Shown: positions 7,580 through 16,056 of the stretch, piece after piece
How positions within the stretch are numbered: the stretch's first letter is position 1
How the letters are laid out: each line of letters starts with the position of its first letter
Assembly: GCA_021791675.1 (NCBI GenBank)
Contig: JAJYWE010000007.1
Location: forward strand, 28,660 to 75,372
DNA from: Actinomycetes bacterium
Lineage (GTDB): Bacteria; Actinomycetota; Acidimicrobiia; Acidimicrobiales; JAKAOS01
Reading direction: 5' to 3'
Length of the DNA: 46,713 nucleotides
Notes under the pieces: generated by a model
Seen by the model: the letters and a program-made list of their open reading frames with translations, nothing else
What the model was told of the DNA's origin: nothing
Database searches by the model: none
Translations under genes and position numbers: made by a program

Positions 7580-9180
7580 CGCCGCCAACACCAGCGCCCG
7601 GCGGGCCGCTCCTGGCGGCGGCGACCGGGCGAGGTTTCACGGCGACGACCTGGATCGCGCTCGGTGTCGTGGTCGTGCTCGTTGCCGGCAGCGCGGTGCT
7701 CGCGATCGCCGAGACCAGCCTGACGCGGATGTCGAAGGCGAAGGCAGCGAGCCTCGTCGAGGAGCGCCGGCGCGGGGCGGCGACCCTCGCCCGGTTGGTC
7801 GAGCGCCCGGAGCGGTTCCTGTCGGCGGTGCTGCTCATGGAACTGCTCTGCCAGCTGGTGGCGGCAACGCTCGTGGGTGTGGTGGCGGACCGGCTCTTCG
7901 GGACGCTCGGGGTCGTGGTCGCAACGGTCGCGGAGGTCGTCGTGATCTTCGTGCTCGGCGAGGCAACCCCGAAGAACTGGGCGGTGCAGCAACCGGAGCG
8001 TGCGGCACTCGTGTCCGCGCCCCTGGTGGGCGGCATCGTCCGCTTCCCCCTCGTGCGGCTCGTCTCCGGCGGGCTCGTCGGGCTCTCGCAGCTCCTGCTC
8101 CCGCGGGGGGATCGCCGGACGAACTTCGTGACCGAGCAGGAGCTGTTGGCACTCGCGGACCAGGCTGCGGCGGAGGACGTGATCGAGCGGGAGGAGCGGG
8201 CGCTCATCCGGTCGATCATCGACTTCGGGGACACGGTCGTGCGCGAGGTGATGGTGCCGCGCACCGACATGGTGACGGTCGACGGCCGAGCCAAGGTGGC
8301 CGATGCGCTCGAGGTGGCGATGCAGGCTGGTTACTCGCGCCTCCCGGTCTACGGCCAGAACGTCGACGACGTGGTCGGGATCCTGTACACGAAGGACCTG
8401 GTCAAGGCAGACCTTGCGGGACAGGAGGAGCGGGTGGCCGCGGAGCTCGCGCGCCCCGCGCACTTCGCGCCGGAGACCAAGGCCGTGGCGGAGCTCATGC
8501 GGGAGATGCAGCAGGGCAAGTTCCACATGGCGATCGTGGTCGACGAGTACGGTGGGACGGCGGGGGTGGTCACGCTCGAGGACCTCATCGAGGAGCTCGT
8601 GGGCGAGATCGTCGATGAGTTCGATGTCGAGGAGCCGGCGGCGGAGCCGCTCGGGGGCGGCGCCTATCGGGTGAATGCGCGCATGCCGCTCGACGAGGTG
8701 AACGAGCTGCTCGACGCACAGCTGCCGGAAGGTGACTGGGACACCGTCGGTGGCCTCGTCTTCGGCCTGCTCGGTCACGTGCCGACGGAGGGGGAGTCCG
8801 CAGAGGTCGGAGAGCATCGCCTCGTTGCGGAGAAGGTCCAGGGGCGGCGGATCGGGCGAGTGCGGATCGTGCCACTGCCCTCCGACGCGCCCGGGGAGCG
8901 CGTGGCCCCGGCCGGCGGCGGTGAGGAGCTGCTCGGCCCGGGCGGGGGGACCGACGAGTCTTCTTCTCCGCCCGGCGAGAGCGACGAGCCGGTCGCCGGA
9001 CCCCCGGGGCCCGGCGCGCACACGGCCGAGGCGGAGGGTGCGGCTCCGATCGGGGGAACGGGGACGCGCGGAGTGGCATCGGGTGGGTTGACACCGGACG
9101 ACGGACCGGTGCCCATGGTCGAAGGGCCAGCGTCGGAGGCGCAGTCCGGGCCCGCGGAGCAGGTAGCGGGCTCTTCGTGA
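7576..9180 (+). CDS. corC: CorC/HlyC-type CNNM transporter-associated protein
   Basis: This 534-residue membrane protein has the layout of bacterial CNNM/CorC proteins, linked to magnesium or cobalt efflux. Residues 20-195 form the DUF21 membrane domain, including the [16 protein letters not shown] segment. Residues 205-335 are a CBS pair with [10 protein letters not shown] and [17 protein letters not shown]. Residues 350-435 form the CorC_HlyC domain ([18 protein letters not shown]). The last hundred residues are a Gly/Pro/Ser-rich tail with no known fold, probably disordered. GTG at 7576 overlaps the ybeY stop; longer upstream readings run over ybeY and are not coding. The stop overlaps era by GTGA. 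Confidence 0.93.
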   Translation: MTPPTPAPGGPLLAAATGRGFTATTWIALGVVVVLVAGSAVLAIAETSLTRMSKAKAASLVEERRRGAATLARLVERPERFLSAVLLMELLCQLVAATLVGVVADRLFGTLGVVVATVAEVVVIFVLGEATPKNWAVQQPERAALVSAPLVGGIVRFPLVRLVSGGLVGLSQLLLPRGDRRTNFVTEQELLALADQAAAEDVIEREERALIRSIIDFGDTVVREVMVPRTDMVTVDGRAKVADALEVAMQAGYSRLPVYGQNVDDVVGILYTKDLVKADLAGQEERVAAELARPAHFAPETKAVAELMREMQQGKFHMAIVVDEYGGTAGVVTLEDLIEELVGEIVDEFDVEEPAAEPLGGGAYRVNARMPLDEVNELLDAQLPEGDWDTVGGLVFGLLGHVPTEGESAEVGEHRLVAEKVQGRRIGRVRIVPLPSDAPGERVAPAGGGEELLGPGGGTDESSSPPGESDEPVAGPPGPGAHTAEAEGAAPIGGTGTRGVASGGLTPDDGPVPMVEGPASEAQSGPAEQVAGSS

Positions 9181-10043
9181 GCGAGCAGCCGCGGACCGGC
9201 CGTCCGTTCCGTTCGGGCTTTGCCACCGTGGTCGGGCGGCCGAACGTGGGCAAGTCGACGCTCGTCAACGCCCTCCTCGGTCGCAAGGTCTCGATCGTGT
9301 CGGACAAGGTGAACACCACCCGCCAGGCTCTCCGTGGGATCTTGCACCTTCCCGACGCACAGGTCGTCTTCGTGGACACCCCCGGCCTCCACAAGCCCCG
9401 CACCCTGCTCGGCACACGCCTCAACGAACGGGCGGCGGACGCGCTGGAGGGTGTGGACGTCGCGCTCCTGGTCCTCGATGCCAACGCGGAGATCGGCCGG
9501 GGCGACGCCTTCATCGCCTCCCGGCTCCCGACGGACAGTATCTGCGTGGTCAACAAGGTCGACCGGGTCGACCGGTCGACGCTCGCCGCACAGCTCGCTC
9601 GGGCAGGGGTGCTCGGCCTCGGTGAGTACTTCCCGGTCTCCGCCGTCACGGGCGAGGGGCTCGCGGCGCTCACGGCGGCCGTGGTCGCACGGCTCCCCCC
9701 GGGTCCCCCGTACTACCCCACGGAGGTCGTGCGCGACAGCCCCGAGGCGGCGTTCCTCGCGGAGCTGGTCCGTGAGCGGCTCCTCGACCGGCTCGAGGAC
9801 GAGCTGCCCCACGCCGTCGCCACCCGGGTCACGGAGTGGGACTGGCCGCGGGTCCGGGTCGAGATCCTCGTCGAGCGTGACAGTCAGAAGGGCATCGTCA
9901 TCGGCCGGGGCGGGTCGGTCCTCAGGGCAGTCGGGGCGGCCGTGCGCGAGGAGTTCGATCCCGGGATGTACCTCGAGCTCTTCGTGAAGGTGGACCGCGA
10001 CTGGCAACGCCGGGCCGAGGCCCTGGACCGGCTGGGGCTGTGA
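9177..10043 (+). CDS. era: GTPase Era
   Basis: Era is a 288-residue GTPase that binds the 3' end of 16S rRNA and acts in 30S assembly. The GTPase motifs are present: G1 GRPNVGKS near residue 21, the switch TTRQALRG, G3 DTPG, and G4 NKVD. The C-terminal KH domain carries GIVIGRGGSVLRAVG. The GTG start overlaps the corC stop. It closes the phoH-ybeY-corC-era operon. A diverged copy of its last 25 bases recurs 82 bases downstream at 10096-10120, past the stop. Confidence 0.97.
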   Translation: MSEQPRTGRPFRSGFATVVGRPNVGKSTLVNALLGRKVSIVSDKVNTTRQALRGILHLPDAQVVFVDTPGLHKPRTLLGTRLNERAADALEGVDVALLVLDANAEIGRGDAFIASRLPTDSICVVNKVDRVDRSTLAAQLARAGVLGLGEYFPVSAVTGEGLAALTAAVVARLPPGPPYYPTEVVRDSPEAAFLAELVRERLLDRLEDELPHAVATRVTEWDWPRVRVEILVERDSQKGIVIGRGGSVLRAVGAAVREEFDPGMYLELFVKVDRDWQRRAEALDRLGL

Positions 10044-10177
10044 AGAGCCCCTCCGCTGCCTGGGTCTTCGCGACGCCCGGGCCCGGCCGGGTCGTGACGA
10101 GGCCCTCGACCGGCTGAGCCCGACGACTCGTTCGCGCGCGGTCGTGGCGAGAGGGTGGCCGGACCGGGGTGGCCCGG

Positions 10178-11158
<981 letters not shown>

Positions 11159-11240
11159 GCCCGTGCACCTGTCGACGTGAGGGCCGCGGTCGGAGAACCG
11201 AGCCGAAAGTAGGCCCTGGCCGCGCACTCGATCCGCTCCG

Positions 11241-11308
11241 GAGCCCGGCCCTCTCTCGAGCCCGGCCCTCTCTCGAGCCTGGCCCTCTCGGGAGCGCAGC
11301 CCTCTCGG
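11241..11308. repeat. Four 17-base tandem repeats downstream of gmd
   Basis: Units at 11241, 11258, 11275 and 11292 follow GAGCCCGGCCCTCTCTC; the first two are identical, the others differ at two to four bases, and a fifth, weaker one begins at 11309. They occupy the gap between two convergent genes. Confidence 0.75.
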
Positions 11309-11321
11309 GATCGCGGCCGTG

Positions 11322-13283
11322 TCAGCCGAGCGGGGCGGGGCAGGACCAGTCGGGGTCGAAGGGGTTCGGCCCGCCGTTGATGTATCCGTACTGGATGGCT
11401 GCGATCGGTCCGGAGGCGAAGTTCTTGCTGGCCGCCGCGGGGCAGAATCCTTGGGCGTCCGCGAGGGTGCCGGCGCCTGGGATCCACTCCGGCACGCTCG
11501 GGTCGTAGCTCCCGGCGATCACTCCCCACTGGTAGGCCGTGGAGTAGATCCCGATGGCGACGCCCTCGGCATGCGCCGCAGCGATCGCCCCCGCGATCAC
11601 GTTCGCGTTGACGGCGGTGTCGCAGGACCAGTATCCGCTCGTCCCGCAGCTCCCGACGATCTCGATGTCGAGCCAGATGCCGGGTACCGAGAGGTGGTCG
11701 CTCGCGAGCTGGGCGAGGGTCCACTGCGTCGCGTTCCATCCGTAGTTGTACGCCACGCAGGTCGACGAGGTACTGCCGGGGTCGGAGCACGTGCCCGCAG
11801 GGCCGGTGTCACCCGCCGTCGGGTCGTACCACCAGGGCTGGTCCAGGTTGAAGTAGTAGTCCATGGGCTGCCCCGCCCAGGCCGCCTCGGCGGCGACGCA
11901 GGTGTTCATCGAGAAGGTGCCCCCCCAGTTGGCGCCCACGACGGCGAACTCCTTCCCCGAGCTCGGGAGCGGTCCGGCGGTGGACGCTCCCGACGAGGAG
12001 CACTGTGGGAACGAGACGTCGTAGCCTGTCTTGCCCGGCGGCAGCAGAGAGCCGAGCGACGATGCCGCGAGCGCGCTCGGCAGAGGTGTGGAGGGGAGGC
12101 TCGGCACGGGGTTGGCGGCGCCGAAGGCCTCGATCGTCCCGTTCGCGAGCAGGACCCAGTAGCCGTTTCCGGCTGGCGTCGCAGTGATCGCCACGGCTGG
12201 CGCCGGAAGCGCCCCGCCATGGGCGAGCCAGTGGGGAGAACCCCACCACCCCGCACTCCCGTAGTTGTCGACGGCGCCGTTCGCACCGAGCACCCAGTAG
12301 CCGCCCCCGAGGCCGTCGGCTGCGATACCGACGTCGGCTGTCCCGATCGCACCGCCGTGCGCGGTCGCCTTCGGCGACCCCCACCAGCCGGCGCGCCCGA
12401 AATCGTCGACGGACCCGTTCGCACCGAGTACCCAGTAACCGTCGCCGGTCGGGGTGGCGGCGATCCCGACGTCGGTGGTGCCGATGTTCCCCCCACCTGC
12501 GAGCCAGTGGGGCGAACCCCACCACCCCGCACTCCCGTAGTTGTCGACGGCGCCGTTCGCACCGAGCACCCAGTAGCCGCTACCGTTCGGAACCGCGGCG
12601 ATGGCGGTCTCCGTCGTTCCGACGTACGTGCCGCCGCTCGTGTGGATCGGGGATCCGTACCAACCGACATCCCCCTCGTTCCAGACGCTCCCGGCCGCGC
12701 CGAGTACCCAGTAGCCATTGCCGGACTCGTCCGAGCTGATCGAGACCGCAACCCCCGAGGCACCCGTCGCTTGCGATGCCGGGGAACCGAACCACGGCGC
12801 CCCGGCGAGGTTCGTGATGTTGCCGGCGGCTCCGAGCGCCCACACCCCGGGGGGTCCGCTGGCTCCGGCTGCTGTGCCCGTCGTCGTGTCGGGCTGGCCA
12901 AACGTGGTGGCGAAACGGCCGACTGAGCTCTCGGAGACTGGGGCGTCGCTCGAGGCGGTGGAGGACCCGCCGGACTCCCAGCGACCAACCGGGGTGGCGG
13001 GAGCTCCGAGGGCCGGGCCGACGCGGGGCTTGGCTGCTCGGGAGGGGAGCCCACTCGGCGGGGTGGCAACCGGGAGCCCGGCTCCTGCGTGCAGGATGAC
13101 TCCCGGTCGGCGCAGGTGCGCCTCGCTCCGGGAGGACGTGTCGACCTCCTCGGGCGACGGTCGGGTCGTAGCCGACCGTCTCGCTGCTGCGAGGGCGGGC
13201 ACGCTGGTCGCCCAGAGCGCCAGAGTTGCCAGCGCTATGAAGACCACACTGACTCTAGGTAAAGTCCCAAGTCTGGAGCCCAC
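11322..13283 (-). CDS. Secreted repeat protein with a GH25-like domain
   Basis: This 653-residue exported protein starts with a signal peptide (hydrophobic residues 11-33, cleavage near PALAA). Residues 34-145 are low complexity. Residues 146-399 hold six repeats of 44-46 residues on the pattern GYWVLGANGAVDNYGSAGWWGSP, the last cut short. Residues 418-653 resemble the TIM-barrel GH25/DUF1906 group of peptidoglycan hydrolases: GYDVSFPQC at the first strand, and WLDIEI with Asp539 and Glu541 in the DxE position used by GH25 lysozymes. Eight or more cysteines in this part suggest disulphides outside the cell. A wall-binding or wall-cutting role is inferred. GTG at 13283 is supported by TAGAAT six bases upstream. 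The repeats resemble, from memory, those common in Acidimicrobiia. Confidence 0.8.
   Translation of the reverse strand: MGSRLGTLPRVSVVFIALATLALWATSVPALAAARRSATTRPSPEEVDTSSRSEAHLRRPGVILHAGAGLPVATPPSGLPSRAAKPRVGPALGAPATPVGRWESGGSSTASSDAPVSESSVGRFATTFGQPDTTTGTAAGASGPPGVWALGAAGNITNLAGAPWFGSPASQATGASGVAVSISSDESGNGYWVLGAAGSVWNEGDVGWYGSPIHTSGGTYVGTTETAIAAVPNGSGYWVLGANGAVDNYGSAGWWGSPHWLAGGGNIGTTDVGIAATPTGDGYWVLGANGSVDDFGRAGWWGSPKATAHGGAIGTADVGIAADGLGGGYWVLGANGAVDNYGSAGWWGSPHWLAHGGALPAPAVAITATPAGNGYWVLLANGTIEAFGAANPVPSLPSTPLPSALAASSLGSLLPPGKTGYDVSFPQCSSSGASTAGPLPSSGKEFAVVGANWGGTFSMNTCVAAEAAWAGQPMDYYFNLDQPWWYDPTAGDTGPAGTCSDPGSTSSTCVAYNYGWNATQWTLAQLASDHLSVPGIWLDIEIVGSCGTSGYWSCDTAVNANVIAGAIAAAHAEGVAIGIYSTAYQWGVIAGSYDPSVPEWIPGAGTLADAQGFCPAAASKNFASGPIAAIQYGYINGGPNPFDPDWSCPAPLG
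12223..12303. repeat. 81-base near-identical copy (first) in the repeat-protein gene
   Basis: Matches 12499-12579 with a single difference (A at 12237, C at 12513). The offset is 276 bases, exactly two 46-residue repeat units, while the unit between them is clearly diverged. Confidence 0.85.
12499..12579. repeat. 81-base near-identical copy (second) in the repeat-protein gene
   Basis: Partner of 12223-12303; it encodes the same GANGAVDNYGSAGWWGSPHW stretch in a different repeat. Confidence 0.85.
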
Positions 13284-13289
13284 GGGCCG

Positions 13290-13295
13290 ATTCTA
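13290..13295 (-). promoter_or_regulatory. -10 box of the leaderless repeat-protein gene
   Basis: TAGAAT on the minus strand ends six bases before the GTG at 13283, inside the 32-base gap after the propeller-like gene. Confidence 0.6.
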
Positions 13296-13315
13296 GGACA
13301 CGCCCTCGGGGTCGG

Positions 13316-14482
13316 TCAGCCACGGGGGAGGGTCTGCGTGCGCGCGAGCCCGGCCTGGCGCCTCCGGTCCCAGCGCGGAAGCTGGGACCGGCGCGTTGCA
13401 CGCCGGTCCCGGACCCATCGGTTGGCGGGCCCGCCGAAGGCCGCAGCGGCGAGCAGGATTGCGAGCAGGAGCGCGCCGAGCCCACCGCGATGCCACCACA
13501 CCGCAAGCGTCGGGACCGGCTTCGCGCCCGGTCCGGTGAGCGGGGCGACATCGTCCAGGTTGGTGACGAGCTTGCTCACGACGACGTGGTTTGCCGTGTT
13601 CCCGACCCGACGAGTTGCTGCGTAGTCGACGAAGACCAACGAGCCGGTGTTGCTCGCGAGGAAGGCGTCTCCGCGGCCGTCGACGGCCCCTTGGTCGAAG
13701 TTCATCCCGGACACCGTGAGCTCGGAGAGGAGCTGGGCCGGGTTGCTCGCCGAGAGCTGGACGATCTCGTCCCCGCCGATGACGATGAAGGAGTTCGTGT
13801 AGGGGTCGTACGTGATGCCCCGAGCGAAGGGGACGTCGGTGAAGAGGCGTCTCGTCGTGTGCGTCGCCAGGTCGAGCACGCCCACATCGCCCCGACCGGC
13901 GTCGTCGCCCGTCGTGTACAGCACCGTGCCATTCGGGGCGAAGCCGATCGCCGTGATCTTCGTGTTCGCCCCGTAGAGGGGCCAGGGCTGGCCAGGGCTC
14001 ACGGCACCGTCCGGGGCGATCCTGCTCATGCTGAGCGGTCCCGGCTGTGCGGAGGTGAACAGCTCCGTACCCGTGAGGTTCACCGACAGGTGGAACGCTG
14101 GGACGCCGGGCGCGGTCGGGACCGGGCGCATGGACCCGGTGCTCACGTCGACGCGCTCGATCGTCTTCTTCCCCGACCCGCCGACGAGCAGCGAGCCGTC
14201 CGGTCCGAAGAGCAGTCCGTCCGCACCTGGTAGGTGGGCGACGAGCGCGGGCTCGCCGAGATCGAAGTTCGTCCCGACAACCTTGAAGGGGACGCGCTGC
14301 ACGCTCGGCGGGGCAAACGTCGTGAAGTAGAGATCGCCCCCGGCAAGCGGGACGTCCGGTGGGATGCTGGCGGCAGGACCGGCCCCGAGCACCAGCCCGA
14401 CTACGCCGACGACGACGAGCGCCGCGATGACGAGGCCAACCGAGACCGTTCGGAAGCCCTCGCGAGCCCGCTCACCCGCCAT
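13316..14482 (-). CDS. Membrane-anchored propeller-like protein, unknown function
   Basis: I do not recognise a named family. The 388-residue protein begins with a membrane segment (SVGLVIAALVVVGVVGLVLGAG), then about 290 residues of short beta-rich repeats such as GLLFGPDGSLLVGG, IGFAPNGTVLYTTGDDAG and ITYDPYTNSFIVIGGD, which read like NHL or SMP-30 propeller blades. A second membrane segment (GGLGALLLAILLAAAAFGG) near residue 340 and a very basic tail follow. The propeller would lie outside the membrane. ATG at 14482 is chosen for its GAGGAGGAG ribosome site; a reading from 14548 lacks one. It lies between the transglycosylase and repeat-protein genes on the same strand, which suggests an envelope role. 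Confidence 0.7.
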   Translation of the reverse strand: MAGERAREGFRTVSVGLVIAALVVVGVVGLVLGAGPAASIPPDVPLAGGDLYFTTFAPPSVQRVPFKVVGTNFDLGEPALVAHLPGADGLLFGPDGSLLVGGSGKKTIERVDVSTGSMRPVPTAPGVPAFHLSVNLTGTELFTSAQPGPLSMSRIAPDGAVSPGQPWPLYGANTKITAIGFAPNGTVLYTTGDDAGRGDVGVLDLATHTTRRLFTDVPFARGITYDPYTNSFIVIGGDEIVQLSASNPAQLLSELTVSGMNFDQGAVDGRGDAFLASNTGSLVFVDYAATRRVGNTANHVVVSKLVTNLDDVAPLTGPGAKPVPTLAVWWHRGGLGALLLAILLAAAAFGGPANRWVRDRRATRRSQLPRWDRRRQAGLARTQTLPRG

Positions 14483-14536
14483 CTCTCCTCCTCTACTTCC
14501 CGCCGAGCTGGCCACGGCGAAGCGGGCGCAGGCCCG

Positions 14537-14556
14537 GATGAGACCCACCTCATCCC
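14537..14556. promoter_or_regulatory. 7-base inverted repeat upstream of the propeller-like gene
   Basis: GGATGAG and CTCATCC flank a six-base loop, 55 bases upstream of the ATG at 14482. It might be an operator or leader hairpin. Together with the hairpin at 14751-14781 it is the only structure I see in the 372-base gap 14483-14854. Confidence 0.35.
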
Positions 14557-14750
14557 GTGATCAGCGCCCGAGCGTGTCCCGAACAAGACTCGACGGTTAC
14601 ATTACGCCTGATCGCCCGGGTACGACGGCGCGCCGGTTCGTGCCCTGCGGCGTGCCGTTGGGGTCCCCCGGCGCCGCCCTCGCGAGTGGGCCGGCCATGA
14701 GTTGGCCCGGGAGTCCCGTCCGGGGTCGAGGTGGCGAGCTCAGCTGCTCA

Positions 14751-14781
14751 GGGGATCTCCCAGGAAGCGCTCCTGATCCCC
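14751..14781 (-). terminator. Hairpin downstream of the GT51 gene
   Basis: GGGGAT (14751-14756) pairs with ATCCCC (14776-14781), and inside it CAGGA (14761-14765) pairs with TCCTG (14771-14775) around the loop AGCGC. It lies about 75 bases beyond the transglycosylase stop on the minus strand. Confidence 0.55.
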
Positions 14782-14854
14782 CCAACCTGACCAGCTCGGC
14801 GGCGCAGAAGAGCCTCGAGGGTCCCGGGTGGCGACGCGGGAGGAGTCGACGCGG

Positions 14855-15895
14855 TCAGCGCAGACCGAGAGGGGCTGCGGCCGCAGTCGCCGCCTGGGCG
14901 GGGGTGAGCACGCCGGTAACGACGAGCTGATGAAGAACCTCTGCCTGGCGGCGTCGCGCTGCCGCGAGGTGCCGCAGCGGGTCGTAGGCGGACGGCGCCT
15001 GGACCAGGCCCGCGAGCAGCGCCGCCTGACCCCAGCTCACGCGGGTCGCCGGGAGGCCGAAGTAGCGCTCGCTCGCGGTCTCCACGCCGTACGCGCCGTC
15101 GCCGAAGTAGGCGGCATCGAGGTACATCTGGAGCAGCTCGGCGTGGGTATACCGGACCTCCAGCTCCAGCCCGATGGCGACCTGACGCACCTTGGTCGAG
15201 AGTCCCGGGTGGGGGCCGGTGTAGAGGAGCTTCGCCAGCTGCTGGGCGAGGGTCGAGCCGCCGAGCTCGCGCCGGCCGGTCACCGCGCTGTAGGCGGCGC
15301 GGGCGGCACCGTAGAGGATGTCGATTCCCGGCGGGTCGTAGAAGGCGTGGTCCTCGGTCGCGACGAGCGCTGCGGCAACCCTGGCGGGAGGGGGAAGGGG
15401 AGTGAGGATCCCCCCGTTGGCCGCCACGACTGCCCGCGCGAGCCCAGGCGCATCGGCGACACCCGGCGTCGTGGCGAGGAGGCCCCCGAGCGCGGCGAAC
15501 AGCAGGACCACCACGACGAGCACGGTTGCGACGAGGCCTCGTGCCAGCCGGTGCGGACCTCGCCGGCGGCCCCCGCTCCGGTTTGACCTCGCCCGGGCGC
15601 TTCGCCCGGGCGCACTGCCCCCGGCTCCGTGCGCACCGTGAGGCGCTCCTGCGGGGCTGCGAGCCGGGAGTGTCGTCGGCCCACTCCCGCCGAGGTGTTG
15701 ACGACCGTCGCGCCACTCGTAGATCGACGTGGGTGCGGGGTCCTCTGCGAGGCCGAAGTGTGCCTGTGTCTGCAAGAGCGCCGACCGTGCGGCATCGGGG
15801 GACGCGTGGGTCTCGCCGAGCCCGCTTCCGAGTGCGTTGCCCCCGGCCTCCCAGTCGGTGCGGGTCGAGTCGGCGTCGACGGGCCCGGCTGCCAT
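14855..15895 (-). CDS. Divergent GT51 peptidoglycan transglycosylase
   Basis: This 346-residue protein has a basic, disordered N terminus (about 115 residues), one membrane anchor (LVATVLVVVVLLFAALGGLLA) and a GT51 domain with no penicillin-binding domain. GT51 enzymes polymerise lipid II outside the membrane. Motif 1 reads EDHAFYDPPGID: the catalytic Glu is present but the usual His is Pro. Motif 2 is GGSTLAQQLAKLLYT. Motif 3 is KVRQVAIGLELE, where the second Glu of the canonical KxxE is Gln. Motif 4, MYLDAAYFGDGAYGVETA, is intact. Some actinobacterial and firmicute enzymes share the Gln, from memory, so it may be a subfamily rather than a dead enzyme. TAGCCT lies six bases before the ATG. 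Confidence 0.85.
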   Translation of the reverse strand: MAAGPVDADSTRTDWEAGGNALGSGLGETHASPDAARSALLQTQAHFGLAEDPAPTSIYEWRDGRQHLGGSGPTTLPARSPAGAPHGAHGAGGSAPGRSARARSNRSGGRRRGPHRLARGLVATVLVVVVLLFAALGGLLATTPGVADAPGLARAVVAANGGILTPLPPPARVAAALVATEDHAFYDPPGIDILYGAARAAYSAVTGRRELGGSTLAQQLAKLLYTGPHPGLSTKVRQVAIGLELEVRYTHAELLQMYLDAAYFGDGAYGVETASERYFGLPATRVSWGQAALLAGLVQAPSAYDPLRHLAAARRRQAEVLHQLVVTGVLTPAQAATAAAAPLGLR

Positions 15896-15901
15896 GGCTC
15901 C

Positions 15902-15907
15902 AGGCTA
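15902..15907 (-). promoter_or_regulatory. -10 box of the leaderless GT51 gene
   Basis: TAGCCT on the minus strand ends six bases before the ATG at 15895. Confidence 0.65.
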
Positions 15908-16044
15908 GGCGCTGGGTGCACGACGGTTGTGGCGACCGTGGACCGGAGGGAGGGCCCGCCCGTCTCCCCTGGTGGGCCTGTCCGCTGGCACTGACGCCGG
16001 CCACTTGGCCGCCTGGGCGTCAAGGCAGGCCAGGTCGTTCCTGG

Positions 16045-16050
16045 TACCGT
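16045..16050 (+). promoter_or_regulatory. -10 box of the leaderless gene at 16057
   Basis: TACCGT ends six bases before the GTG at 16057. It is divergent from the GT51 promoter in the same 160-base gap. Confidence 0.6.
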
Positions 16051-16056
16051 CGCTCC

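Noticed and set aside
11319-12926. A 535-codon plus-strand frame opposite the repeat-protein gene
   Set aside because: Its apparent repeats mirror those of the real gene; no start signal.
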